Shown here: piece by piece, positions 1 through 7,801 of the stretch | Layout of the letters: each line of letters begins with the position of its first letter | Numbering within the stretch: the first letter of the stretch is position 1 | Origin: Nitrospinae bacterium AH_259_B05_G02_I21 | GTDB taxonomy: Bacteria; JADFOP01 | Reading direction: 5' to 3' | Assembly (NCBI GenBank): GCA_027717595.1 | Contig: JALLOF010000015.1 | Span: 1 to 43,317, forward strand | DNA length: 43,317 nt | Position numbers and translations under genes: made by a program | The notes under the pieces: model-generated | Told to the model about the DNA's origin: nothing | Database searches by the model: none | Seen by the model: the letters and a program-made list of their open reading frames with translations, nothing else

Positions 1-78
1 CCTTCTTTTCAAAAAGCGTGACCAAAGGTGGGCCGAAGCAGGGATTTAGGTCTTGGCTAGGAAGCTGCCGCATAATCT
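1..78 (+). mobile_element. end of a degenerate insertion element
   Basis: Bases 1-78 match, at roughly three quarters identity, the reverse complement of about 6254-6333. Both copies share the core accaaaggtgggccgaa and finish with the same terminal bases GCATAATCT (70-78 here). The sequence after base 78 reads directly into the coding frame of a cupin-like protein, so base 78 looks like the outer end of an inserted element. Short peptides can be read through it (for example a DQRWAE stretch before a stop at about 52), but no intact transposase is present and I cannot name the IS family. The rest of the element would lie to the left of the window. Confidence 0.5.
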
Positions 79-251
79 CGGTTTATAGCAGCTCGCGTCA
101 ATTGATTACCACCCGGGAGTTGCTGCAGAGTGATGTTGTGATGCTCCTCAGCGGCGGGCACGGCTTCCGGATGATAAAGGACACGGTGTTGCTGGAGATT
201 AAGCAAGGGCCGTATTTTGGGCTGAGCGAGAAGGAGCGCTTCGATCCGTGA
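79..251 (+). pseudogene. beheaded cupin-fold sugar-locus protein (C-terminal fragment)
   Basis: From base 82 the frame reads VYSSSRQLITTRELLQ, then SGGHGFRMIKDT and LEIKQGPY, and stops at 249-251. This matches, from memory, the C-terminal third of small (about 130 aa) cupin-like proteins that often precede DegT aminotransferases in surface-sugar loci and end in GGHGF...EVKQGPY...KERF. The N-terminal two thirds are missing: upstream in frame lies the insertion-element end at 1-78. An open frame continues back to base 18, but those first 20 residues are element sequence, not cupin. The stop overlaps the GTG start of the next gene (GTGA), so the two were translationally coupled before the disruption. 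The fragment is unlikely to fold. Confidence 0.6.
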
Positions 252-1381
252 TTCCGGTGAGCGAGCCGCTGTTGGGTAGAAAGGAGGCCGAGTATGTGGC
301 CGAGTGTATACGCACCGGCTGGATTTCGTCAGCGGGCAGATTCGTCGACGAATTCGAGCGGGCGTGGGCAGACTACTGTGGTATGAAGCACGGTGTCGCG
401 GTGAGTAGCGGCACCGCCGCGCTTCAGGTGGCGGTGGGCTGTCTGGACCTGGAGCCGGGCGATGAGGTCATTATGCCGACGTTCACCATCATCTCGTGCG
501 CGATGGCGGTGGTGGAAATGGGTGGGGTGCCGGTGCTGGTCGATAGCGACGAGCGTACGTGGTGCATGGATGTGGGGCAGGTGGAGGACAAGATTACGCC
601 TCGCACGAGAGCCATTATGGTGGTGCACATGTATGGCCACCCCGTCGATATGGACCCCATGCTAGATTTGGCCGATAAGCACGGATTGGCTATTATTGAG
701 GACGCCGCGCAGGTGCACGGTGCAGAATATACGGGGCGCAAGTGCGGTGGTCTGGGCGAGATCAGCACCTTTAGTTTCTACAGCAACAAAATCATTACGA
801 CGGGAGAGGGTGGCATGCTGCTGACCAACGACGATATACACGCCGAGAAGGCACGCTGCCTGCGCAACCTGTGCTTCATCCAGGAGAGGCGCTTCTTCCA
901 CAAGCGGCTGGGCTATAACTTCCGGCTGACTAACATGCAGGCGGCTGTGGGGCTTGCGCAGGTGCAGCGCGTGGAGGAACTGGTAGCGCGCAAGCGTAGT
1001 ATAGGTGCGGCTTACACCGAGCGGCTGTGTGACATAAAGGTGCTGCAGTTGCCTGTCGAGGAGCCCTGGGCCAAGAATGTGTACTGGATGTACGGGCTAG
1101 TGCTGGACGAATCGACCGGCCTGGACGCTGTCGCGTTTGCGGAGCGCTTGGCTGAGCGGGGGGTGATGACACGTCCGTTTTTCTTAGGCATGCATGAGCA
1201 GCCGGTCTTTCACGATATGGGGCTCTTTAAGGGAGAAGTGTATCCCATAGCGGAGCGTTTGGCGCGGCAGGGGCTGTACCTGCCGTCGGGATTACCGCTG
1301 ACTGAAGAACAAATCGACACCGTGTGCCAGGCTGTGCGTGACTCCCTTGCTGCCTGGCGCGTCGCACGGCCCGGACGATAG
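248..1381 (+). CDS. DegT/DnrJ/EryC1 aminotransferase, GDP-perosamine-synthase-like
   Basis: A 377-aa PLP-dependent sugar aminotransferase of fold type I, the usual family length. The N-terminus MIPVSEPLLG, TGWISSAG, the substrate loop SSGTAALQVAV, VVHMYGHP, IIEDAAQVHGA and the Schiff-base motif FYSNKIITTGEGGM (PLP lysine K181) are all present. The overall wording resembles GDP-4-keto-6-deoxymannose 4-aminotransferases (Per/RfbE) more than the other three DegT genes here, and the window also encodes a Gmd-like dehydratase (24279-25232) that could supply the substrate. The start is GTG at 248, overlapping the stop of the broken cupin gene. The substrate is inferred from family resemblance; other 4-keto or 3-keto deoxysugars are possible. 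Confidence 0.88.
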   Translation: MIPVSEPLLGRKEAEYVAECIRTGWISSAGRFVDEFERAWADYCGMKHGVAVSSGTAALQVAVGCLDLEPGDEVIMPTFTIISCAMAVVEMGGVPVLVDSDERTWCMDVGQVEDKITPRTRAIMVVHMYGHPVDMDPMLDLADKHGLAIIEDAAQVHGAEYTGRKCGGLGEISTFSFYSNKIITTGEGGMLLTNDDIHAEKARCLRNLCFIQERRFFHKRLGYNFRLTNMQAAVGLAQVQRVEELVARKRSIGAAYTERLCDIKVLQLPVEEPWAKNVYWMYGLVLDESTGLDAVAFAERLAERGVMTRPFFLGMHEQPVFHDMGLFKGEVYPIAERLARQGLYLPSGLPLTEEQIDTVCQAVRDSLAAWRVARPGR

Positions 1382-1391
1382 GGGGCCACCT

Positions 1392-1961
1392 ATGGGGGAA
1401 GATGGTGGCGAAGTATTCTCCTTATACGCCAACTATTACGACGCGTTGTACCAAGATAAGGACTACGAGGCCGAATGCGATTTCGCCGAGCGCCTGCTTA
1501 GCAAGCACGCTAAGGAGGATGTGCGCACGATTCTAGACCTAGACTCCGGGACAGGCGGACACGCCATCCCGCTGGCACGGCGCGGATGCGAGGTTGCGGG
1601 CGCATACCGCTCGGAGGCAATGATAACTTTGGCGCGTGGTAAGGCGAAGGCGGAAGGAGTAGCGCTGAATCTGCATCAGGACGACGTGCGTACCGTTGAC
1701 TTGAAGACAACTTTCGACGTTGTACTATTCATGTTCGCGGTGATTGCTTATCAGGCCACCAACGCGGACTTGGTAGCGGCGCTTCGCACGGGACGACGGC
1801 ATCTAGAGCTGGGCGGGCTGCTGATTTTTGATTCATGGTATGGCCCCGCAGTACTGCGAAACCCGCCAACTGATCGAATTAAAGTGATTAATAGCCGAGA
1901 CGATGATTCGCGCATCATTCGCATTAATAGGACGCATTGCGCTACCAGCTATGGGATCTGA
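1392..1961 (+). CDS. truncated, probably decaying class I SAM methyltransferase
   Basis: The frame from ATG 1392 (189 aa) begins VFSLYANYYDALYQDKDY and continues with ILDLDSGTGGHA, FDVVLFMFAVIAYQ and LIFDSWYGPAVL. This is the pattern of a methyltransferase family of about 240-250 aa found next to perosamine-type sugar genes. Two features suggest decay. The SAM-binding loop, normally DLGCGTG, reads DLDSGTG, and the acidic residue expected after the second strand is replaced (GAYRSEAM). The protein also stops about 50-60 residues early, just inside the convergent gene at 1949, so the 3' end looks lost at a recombination junction. An in-frame start at 1338 exists but overlaps the preceding gene; ATG 1392, 10 bases after its stop, is preferred. 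Enzymatic activity is doubtful. Confidence 0.7.
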   Translation: MGEDGGEVFSLYANYYDALYQDKDYEAECDFAERLLSKHAKEDVRTILDLDSGTGGHAIPLARRGCEVAGAYRSEAMITLARGKAKAEGVALNLHQDDVRTVDLKTTFDVVLFMFAVIAYQATNADLVAALRTGRRHLELGGLLIFDSWYGPAVLRNPPTDRIKVINSRDDDSRIIRINRTHCATSYGI

Positions 1962-2353
1962 TCAATGAACCTTTTCAAAGATTCATCAGGCGACAACCTG
2001 TAGGTATCCCTCTCGTAGTCTTCTCCCCCGCGAGGACCGTAAGTTAACACAAGGATAGTGCTATCCTTGATGGCGACAAATCCGTGTTCTTCCTCAGGCG
2101 GAGAAAAAGCCAGCTCATGCGGCTTCATCGTCACAACCTCAACTTTATTTGTACGACGATTCCGAGAAACATACTTCAACTCCCCATCAAGAAGAAAAGT
2201 ATACTGACCCGAAAATTTGTGGTAATGATCACCTCTGAAAGACCCCGTTTTTGAGGTGAGAAGAGTCGCATGTTGAAGATCGACGTGCGTAAGAATGTCC
2301 ATTATCATTCCACGCTCATCCTCATAGTTAATTTTCAATGTCTTCAATTCCAT
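1949..2353 (-). CDS. cupin-type dTDP-sugar epimerase/isomerase-like protein
   Basis: A small single-domain cupin of 134 aa if started at the ATG at 2353 (MELKTLKINYEDERG). An upstream in-frame ATG at 2377 is possible, but a GAGGG sequence lies a suitable distance before 2353. Histidine-rich cupin motif 1 (FRGDHYHKFSGQYTFLLDGEL) and motif 2 (PEEEHGFVAIKDSTILVL) are visible. This resembles WxcM/FdtA and 3,5-epimerase-like cupins that isomerise or epimerise NDP-4-keto sugars. It sits 46 bp downstream of the C-methyltransferase gene on the same strand, so the two probably modify one branched deoxysugar. Base composition is more AT-rich than most of the window, which suggests a separate origin. 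The exact reaction cannot be read from the sequence. Confidence 0.72.
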   Translation of the reverse strand: MELKTLKINYEDERGMIMDILTHVDLQHATLLTSKTGSFRGDHYHKFSGQYTFLLDGELKYVSRNRRTNKVEVVTMKPHELAFSPPEEEHGFVAIKDSTILVLTYGPRGGEDYERDTYRLSPDESLKRFIDQIP

Positions 2354-2399
2354 GGTTTGAGACGCCCTCATCAACAAAGTTCAAACAAAGACATTTTCC

Positions 2400-3635
2400 T
2401 CAATCTTCACCCGGAACAATTTTGGGTTCTGGTAATGGCACGATAAACTTTCCCCCCTTTTTAATGAAGGGTGATTTCTTTAAAAATTCATCAACAAGGT
2501 TCCACGATAGCAACAAAGCATAATGATATCCGGAGACGTCAAATGTATCCTCATCTACGATCGGAATATGAGTTCCTGGAGTGAGCAAACCAAATTTAAG
2601 ATCATTCTTCTCAAGGATAACATCCAACCAGTGTCGCCCGATGCCAAAAGTGTTTAAGAGTGTATTCCCTTTCGCAGGCGCCCCATACCCTAGAATTTTT
2701 TCACCCTTACCTTTGAGATCTTCAAGGACATTCAAGAGTTCTGCCTTCACATTCCAGACACGTTCCGCAAACTTCTTGTAGACCGCAATATCTGTTAATC
2801 CTTTACGCAATTCTTCTTCTTTCTGGTGCCTCACCGAATCTTCCTCTCTAAATGCTCCATTACGCTTACAAACAAAGACACGAATCGGTGGTCCAGAGGG
2901 GCTCATTTCGAATTTCTCTATACGAAAAATCCTAAAGCCCCGACGCTCCAAGATGTCTTCCAACGCATGCACCGAGAAATAGAAGATATGCTCATGGTAA
3001 ATCGTATCGAATAGCCTTTTATCCAGCATATCAAGAGCATGGGGAACTTCAATCACAAAAATTCCGTCATCTCGGAGAAGCGCCTGAATGCCTTTCAAGA
3101 AATCATCGTGATCAGAGACATGCGCAAACACGTTTGCGGCTGAGATGATTTTCGCCAGCCCATTCTGCTCGACAACGTCACGAGCCGTCCTTTCACTAAA
3201 GAAGGCCTTGTGTACTGGTATTCCTCGTTTACGTGCAATCTCCGCAACCGAAGAGGGTTCGATACCCAATATCCTCACCTCGCATCCTTCATATCCCTTC
3301 AAGAGGGCACCATCATTACTCCCAATGTCTATTGCCAGATCCTCTTTCTGAGGGTTCATGAAGTTATAAAGATACCGCGCCATTTCGGCGAGGTGGGAAC
3401 AATGAACTGGTGAAGTCGAAGACACATAAACATAATTCGTGAATATTTCCGCCGGATCTAAGGAATAGCTCAGTTGAAGTAACTGACATGAAGGGCAGTA
3501 TAATAGTTCCAACGGATATCGTGTCTCACCTCGGTCAATATCCTCGGGGCTCAAAAAACTATTGGAGGGGGGTTGAGCACCGAGATCGAGAATCATCTCC
3601 AATTTATTATCCCGGCAATTTCGACACTGTGACAT
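2400..3635 (-). CDS. NDP-4-keto-sugar C-methyltransferase (TylCIII/NovU type)
   Basis: 411 aa from ATG 3635 (MSQCRNCRDNKLEMILDLG). It has the three-part build of sugar C-methyltransferases: an N-terminal zinc-binding segment (CRNC near residue 4, CPSC near 48), a central SAM fold (AIDIGSNDGALLKGY, ANVFAHVSDHDDFL, GIFVIEVPHALDML, IYHEHIFYFS), and a C-terminal half with GYGAPAKGNTLLN. The IYHEH motif is characteristic of enzymes that methylate C3 of a 4-keto-deoxysugar. An upstream in-frame start at 3686 would place 17 untypical residues before the Met-Ser-Gln-Cys start. The next gene on the strand is a cupin epimerase/isomerase, consistent with a branched-sugar pair. The gene is clearly AT-richer than the GT and neu genes, suggesting acquisition as a cassette. 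Confidence 0.85.
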   Translation of the reverse strand: MSQCRNCRDNKLEMILDLGAQPPSNSFLSPEDIDRGETRYPLELLYCPSCQLLQLSYSLDPAEIFTNYVYVSSTSPVHCSHLAEMARYLYNFMNPQKEDLAIDIGSNDGALLKGYEGCEVRILGIEPSSVAEIARKRGIPVHKAFFSERTARDVVEQNGLAKIISAANVFAHVSDHDDFLKGIQALLRDDGIFVIEVPHALDMLDKRLFDTIYHEHIFYFSVHALEDILERRGFRIFRIEKFEMSPSGPPIRVFVCKRNGAFREEDSVRHQKEEELRKGLTDIAVYKKFAERVWNVKAELLNVLEDLKGKGEKILGYGAPAKGNTLLNTFGIGRHWLDVILEKNDLKFGLLTPGTHIPIVDEDTFDVSGYHYALLLSWNLVDEFLKKSPFIKKGGKFIVPLPEPKIVPGED

Positions 3636-3994
3636 TTTATAGTCCCTTCCTATCTTGTCCTGTTGTTTCAGAAGTATTTGCCTCATTAAATGGCAGATTC
3701 GTCAAAGCCAAAGGTATCCACTGTGCTTATGAAGGCCCATTCAACGGTTCGAGCAAATTTTGTACCATTCTCATAAATCCAAGGATATTAGTAGTATATG
3801 TTTTGTAGATTGTACCAAAGTGTTGCAAAAAGACCACAAAAGCGTGCTATATCCCACACATGAATCAATGAAATACTACAAGGATAGGGAAGATGAGATT
3901 ACGGGAACCTCAAGGCAACTCCCGGGCCGTCGCCGCTATCGTCAGTACCTTGCTGCAGTACCCTTTTTAGGTTGACTAAATCGCACCTGATTCT
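3636..3994. other. AT-rich intergenic stretch
   Basis: No gene is recognisable on either strand. It is AT-rich like the methyltransferase to its left and probably holds that gene's promoter on the minus strand, but no -35/-10 pair stands out enough to call. The right edge is the junction with GC-rich peptidase remnant sequence. Confidence 0.5.
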
Positions 3995-4232
3995 TTGGAA
4001 ACGAGATTACCATTAGGCAGCTTTCCTAAGCAAGTAGTTTTCTTGGGCCCCAATAGGAGTCATGAAGCGCCGTTTCTCCGGACGCCAGTGTTTGTTAAAG
4101 GTCGACCGGGTCACGCGAGACGATTTCGCCCGGGTTGCCGCCGCCCATCTCTTGAGCCCGGAGCGGCTGAGGCTCGCCGTCATCGGGCCTTTCGAGGACT
4201 CGGTGCACTTCGCAACGCTTCTGGCCGGGTAG
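3995..4232 (+). pseudogene. frameshifted C-terminal remnant of an M16 (insulinase-family) peptidase
   Basis: Two plus-strand frames together read like the end of an M16 zinc-peptidase-like protein. From 3995 the frame gives LETRLPLG, KQVVFLG and SHEA. From 4062 a second frame gives LLKVDRVTRDDFARVAAAHL, then SPERLRLAVIGPFEDSVHF and a stop at 4230-4232. Family members typically end with a VTxEDVxRVAxxyL...PExLTLAVVGPF segment, which this matches well. The frame changes between about 4060 and 4095, and everything N-terminal (including any HxxEH site) is absent, so this is debris. Its stop codon directly abuts the stop of the convergent glycosyltransferase at 4233. It marks where chromosomal genes were replaced by the sugar cluster. 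Confidence 0.6.
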
Positions 4233-5414
4233 TTATTCTCTTTGCTCCTCGACCGCCTCGTGGAGGACAGCCCGCAGGCTGCGGCTGTTGGTTTCCCAAT
4301 CGAAAGCCTCCAGGACCCACTGGCGGCCTGCGGCCCCCATGGCCTTCGCCCGCGGCGGGTCGGCCAGCAACGCCTCGATGGTCTCTGCCAAGGCGGCGTC
4401 ATCCTCGGGGTCGTCGAGGAGCAGGCCCGTTTTGCCGTGACGGATCGCATCGGTGGCCCCGCCGGAGCGGCTGCCGATAACGGGCAAGCCGCAAGCGCTC
4501 GCCTCAATGAAGCTAATGCCGAAACTCTCGAAATACCCCGTTTCCTTGACCAACCGGTTAGGCATCACAAAGCAATCGGCTAGGGCGTAGGAGGAAGGGA
4601 TCTCTTCGTTGCTGACCAGGCCGGCAAAGATGACTACGTCCTTGAGGCCCAAGACTGCGGCCAGGGCCTTGAGGGATTCGTTTTCTGGCCCATCACCGAC
4701 AATCAGGTAGCGCAGCTCAGGCCGGGAGTTGGCCAACCGGGCGACAGCCTTGATCGCCGTATCGATGCCTTTGTGAGCCTCCAGTCGGGCCACGGTGCAC
4801 AGCACCTTGTCGTGGGGATGGAGGCCGTATCGCCCCCGGAGCGCCTCGTTCTTTTCCAGGTTGGGGTGGAATTCCGTGGCATCCACGCCAGGGGCCACCA
4901 GGACCAGCCCGTCTGGCCGCGCCCCCATTTGGCGGGCAAATTCTTCCATGTAGGGGCCTACGACCACCACCCGGTCTGCCGACGCCAGGAGTCGGCTGAC
5001 AAACCTGGCCTTCCACGGTACTCTCTCAAACCCTCCCAGATCTTCGCCCCAGGCCTGGACCACCACAGGACAGTCGGCTTGAGGGAGGAGCCAATGGAGG
5101 ATGGCTGCAAAGGGGATGATCGTGCCACAGTAGATGGCATCGGGCCGCTCGTTTCTCAACGTTCTCCAGCAGTAGAGTGTAAAGTAGGCGAGCCACAGCC
5201 AGCCGATGGGGTGAAAACCAACGATGGGTCCATCCCACATCCAGACCCGCCGCACCTCGAAAGGCTGGTCGTGGTCGAAGGTCTCGGCTCCGGGCCGACG
5301 GGCCGTGACGACAATGACATGATCGTCCGTCCAGTGCCGAACGAAGTTGTAGACGGCCACGGGCGCGCCGCCCACGAGGGGCGGAAATTGCTCGGTCAGC
5401 ACCAGAATTTTCAT
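4233..5414 (-). CDS. GT4-family glycosyltransferase
   Basis: 393 aa from ATG 5414 (MKILVLTEQFPPLVGGAPVA). An upstream frame to 5486 overlaps the neighbouring methyltransferase and reads like non-coding sequence. It has a GT-B fold: an N-terminal acceptor domain with the PPLVGGA loop, then the nucleotide-sugar domain with VLCTVARLEAHKGIDTAI, YLIVGDGPENESL, and the retaining-GT4 signature ESFGISFIEASACGLPVIGS around residue 300, followed by GGATDAIRHGKTGLLLD. It adds a hexose or similar sugar from an NDP donor to a lipid-linked glycan at the cytoplasmic face of the membrane. It lies downstream of a methyltransferase on the same strand, at the end of the minus-strand series. Donor and acceptor are unknown. 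Confidence 0.87.
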   Translation of the reverse strand: MKILVLTEQFPPLVGGAPVAVYNFVRHWTDDHVIVVTARRPGAETFDHDQPFEVRRVWMWDGPIVGFHPIGWLWLAYFTLYCWRTLRNERPDAIYCGTIIPFAAILHWLLPQADCPVVVQAWGEDLGGFERVPWKARFVSRLLASADRVVVVGPYMEEFARQMGARPDGLVLVAPGVDATEFHPNLEKNEALRGRYGLHPHDKVLCTVARLEAHKGIDTAIKAVARLANSRPELRYLIVGDGPENESLKALAAVLGLKDVVIFAGLVSNEEIPSSYALADCFVMPNRLVKETGYFESFGISFIEASACGLPVIGSRSGGATDAIRHGKTGLLLDDPEDDAALAETIEALLADPPRAKAMGAAGRQWVLEAFDWETNSRSLRAVLHEAVEEQRE

Positions 5415-5478
5415 GCTTCCCACTCTCTTTTGACTGGAATTCGTTCTGAAGGTTCCATAGAATAAATAGTTATACGGT

Positions 5479-6243
5479 CTAATCACCAGAGACCGGAAGG
5501 AACTTGGCAGTAGTGGTTCGGCAAACGAAATAACCCATAAAGGGCATAATGTAACGCTCCTCTACTTTGAATCCAGCAAGCTCCAGCATCGACTCAACAC
5601 AACTGGGCGAAAATCCCCAGAACCAATTTGCATATCCCTGTTCAGGTTCATAGGGAACTGTGATGGCAGTTCTTTTTCCCTTGCCTCGATAGTTCCAGAT
5701 CCTCCTTTGGCTCTCGTCAAGAAAAGGGTAGAAAATTGCTGCATTTCGGATGCCTGGCATTTCTGGGATCAATTCTGTACAGAGTATAAGTCTCTGGTCA
5801 CATATCAATCGAAGTTTGAATAAAGTGTCAGGTGGATTGGGTGAGTGATATAGAACGCCTGAACTAAATACGACATCACATAAACCAATTTTGCTAATAG
5901 TCTCTTGAAGATGGATATCACCTTGAACAAACTCAACTGTAGAGTTCCGCTTGTTTTTTTCCCTCAAAAACTCTTCGCTCTCTGGATAAATGTCAACACC
6001 TACAACCCGTTTTGCCCCACACTCCTCGGCAAGGAAAGAAAAAAACCCATTCACTCCCCACATGCAACCAATATCAGCAAAAGATTTACCACTTGCATAC
6101 TTTTTGATCAACTCAGCATTACTCTCAACCCTACTCGCCGGCCTTATTAGTCTAGATCCGGGGCTTCGTCTTAAAGTCACCAACCCCAATAATCCGCGTA
6201 TTAGCCTCGATTTATAGACAAGAATTTTGAGCTTGAAAAACAT
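5479..6243 (-). CDS. class I SAM-dependent methyltransferase
   Basis: 254 aa from ATG 6243. SAM-binding motif I is SFADIGCMWGVNGFFSFLAE near residue 55-74; it has a G-x-W-G variant in place of the usual G-x-G-x-G, followed by RVVGVDIYPESEEFL, VEFVQGDI and DVVFSSGVLYHSPNPPDTL. The last stretch is typical of Methyltransf_11/23-like enzymes in O-antigen and capsule loci. The start codon lies only 11 bp from the outer end of the small insertion element at 6254-6503, so the upstream region of this gene was rebuilt by that element. The gene is AT-richer than both flanking glycosyltransferases. The likely role is O- or N-methylation of a glycan residue; the substrate is unknown. Confidence 0.78.
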   Translation of the reverse strand: MFFKLKILVYKSRLIRGLLGLVTLRRSPGSRLIRPASRVESNAELIKKYASGKSFADIGCMWGVNGFFSFLAEECGAKRVVGVDIYPESEEFLREKNKRNSTVEFVQGDIHLQETISKIGLCDVVFSSGVLYHSPNPPDTLFKLRLICDQRLILCTELIPEMPGIRNAAIFYPFLDESQRRIWNYRGKGKRTAITVPYEPEQGYANWFWGFSPSCVESMLELAGFKVEERYIMPFMGYFVCRTTTAKFLPVSGD

Positions 6244-6253
6244 GAGGTTGCTG

Positions 6254-6503
6254 AGATTATGCAGTAATTGCCAACGCTATGGCCTGAATCCCCGTTTCGG
6301 CCCACCTTTGGTCGCATTATTAATAAGAAGGTAGCCAAAAACTTGTGGAAGCCCATCTCAATCAGTCCCAGCATACTAGAATCTTAGATCAAACACCACC
6401 TTTTTCCGGTCTCAGGGCATAACGTACCATCGAGCACAATCGCTACCCTTTTAAGTCCTAGCGGCAAATCTATCAGGATTTTGACTACTTCGCCGCATAA
6501 TCT
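6254..6503 (-). mobile_element. 250-bp non-autonomous element with inverted AGATTATGC ends
   Basis: The segment is bounded by perfect 9-bp inverted repeats, AGATTATGC at 6254-6262 and GCATAATCT at 6495-6503. About 80 bp inside the left boundary is homologous to the element end at 1-78 in the opposite orientation. Broken minus-strand reading frames include ILIDLPLGLKRVAIVLDGTL and, near the left end, a frame ending NATKGGPKRGFRP, which may be transposase debris. I found no obvious target-site duplication. It looks like an internally deleted, MITE-like derivative of the same element that truncated the cupin gene. It fills most of the 340-bp gap between 6243 and 6584; the remaining 80 bp at 6504-6583 show nothing recognisable. 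Confidence 0.5.
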
Positions 6504-6583
6504 AGATTTGATAGTCTCCTTGGGGGTTCCGGCTCACAGCCCCTTACGGGCGAGGCAGCGTTCGTACACGGCTGCTGTCTCTC

Positions 6584-7762
6584 TCAACGGGGATTGTTCC
6601 ACATCGATCGATAGACCTCTTCGGTCTGCTCGACCATCTTGGTGACGGTAAAATGTTGTTCGACGACGGATCGGGCCGCTTGGCCCATGGCTTCTGCCTC
6701 GGCGGGGTGCTCAAGAAGCCAGGCCGCGGCCTTGGTGATGGCGAGAGGATCGGCGGGAGAGACGAGCAGTCCCGTGCGGCCGTGCTCAATGACCTCGGGA
6801 TTGCCGCTGACGGCAGTGGCCACCACGGGCCGCCCCATGCCCATGGCCTCAAGCAGGACAAAAGGAAGGCCCTCTGAGAGCGATGGAAGGATGAAGACGT
6901 CCATGGCTTGAAACAGATCGGGAAGGTCGAATCTATACCCTGTGAAGGTGCAGCGGTCGAATAGGCCTAGACGGGCTGTTTCCCCTTGCAGATCGTGCCG
7001 TAGGGGCCCGTCCCCCACAAAGATACATCGGGTCGCTGGGAAGCGCTCAGACAGGGAAGGAAGAGCCTGCAATAGGTATGTAAACCCTTTCTGGTGGGTC
7101 ATGCGGCCGATGGCTCCCACGCAGGGACTTTCGGCAGGAATGCCCAGCTCTGCACGGATCGCTTCGCGGGAGCGGGTCGGCGCCAGCGTGGCCAGGTCGA
7201 TACCGTTGTGGATGGTGAGGATCTTCTCGGCGGGGATACCGTACTTGTCCCGGAGGTCCCGGCCCAGGGCCTCGGCTACGGCGATGATACGTTGGGCGGT
7301 CCTGGCGGTCCACGCATCGGCATTCACGTAGAGGGCCCGCTTGAGCACGCCAATGGGGTAGTCCAATATAGAGTTTACTACTGTCGAACAGATTGAGGGA
7401 ACGCCTGCCCAGTGGCCTGCGAGGCGGCCGTAGAAGTTCATCCGGGCTCCCAAGGTGTGAACCAAGTTGATGCGCTCTTGCTTAAAGAACTGAGTGAGTT
7501 TATAGAGGCTCACGGGATTGAAGCGCTTGGTCATATCAATGACCGTCACAGGGTAACCTAATCGGCGAGCTTCCTCGCAAAAGAGGCTCTCTTGATGAGT
7601 GACGAAGTGAAAGGAGTAGAGGGGGCCCGAGAGATGCTCCGCGAGGAGGAGGACGTACTTCTCCCCTCCGCCAACGCCCATACCCCCGAGTATGAGGCAA
7701 ACCTTGACGGGCTTATTGGGGTTGGCCAGTGGTCCTCGAGACGAGTTGCCGTGGGGAGCCAT
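6584..7762 (-). CDS. GT4-family glycosyltransferase
   Basis: 392 aa. The start ATG at 7762 has a GAGGGAG ribosome-binding site upstream. The N-terminal GT-B domain holds LILGGMGVGGGEKYVLLLAE (the nucleotide-sugar GT4 glycine loop) and VHTLGARMNFYGRLAG. The C-terminal domain holds VGAIGRMTHQKGFTYLLQAL, CIFVGDGPLRHDL, and LSEGLPFVLLEAMGMGRPVV followed by SGNPEVIEHGRTGLLV. This is a retaining cytosolic transferase acting on lipid-linked intermediates. It is immediately downstream of a methyltransferase (7802-8671, 39-bp gap), so the two may add and then cap or modify the same residue. The donor sugar cannot be deduced. Confidence 0.88.
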   Translation of the reverse strand: MAPHGNSSRGPLANPNKPVKVCLILGGMGVGGGEKYVLLLAEHLSGPLYSFHFVTHQESLFCEEARRLGYPVTVIDMTKRFNPVSLYKLTQFFKQERINLVHTLGARMNFYGRLAGHWAGVPSICSTVVNSILDYPIGVLKRALYVNADAWTARTAQRIIAVAEALGRDLRDKYGIPAEKILTIHNGIDLATLAPTRSREAIRAELGIPAESPCVGAIGRMTHQKGFTYLLQALPSLSERFPATRCIFVGDGPLRHDLQGETARLGLFDRCTFTGYRFDLPDLFQAMDVFILPSLSEGLPFVLLEAMGMGRPVVATAVSGNPEVIEHGRTGLLVSPADPLAITKAAAWLLEHPAEAEAMGQAARSVVEQHFTVTKMVEQTEEVYRSMWNNPR

Positions 7763-7801
7763 CCCGTTGGCTCCCTCAAGTGATGTCCATGCAGGTGTTT
7801 C

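Noticed and set aside
18-81. N-terminal 20 residues of an apparent 77-aa protein
   Set aside because: They are encoded by the insertion-element end, whose sequence recurs at about 6254-6333; only the part after base 79 resembles cupin proteins.
4013-4507. A 164-aa minus-strand open frame
   Set aside because: It overlaps the GT4 gene in another frame and the M16 remnant antisense; the residues are R/S/P-rich as expected for an off-frame read of GC-rich DNA.
4773-5465. A 230-aa plus-strand open frame antisense to the GT4 gene
   Set aside because: It is a mirror of a well-conserved glycosyltransferase; there are no recognisable motifs, and it is typical of antisense frames in GC-rich genes.
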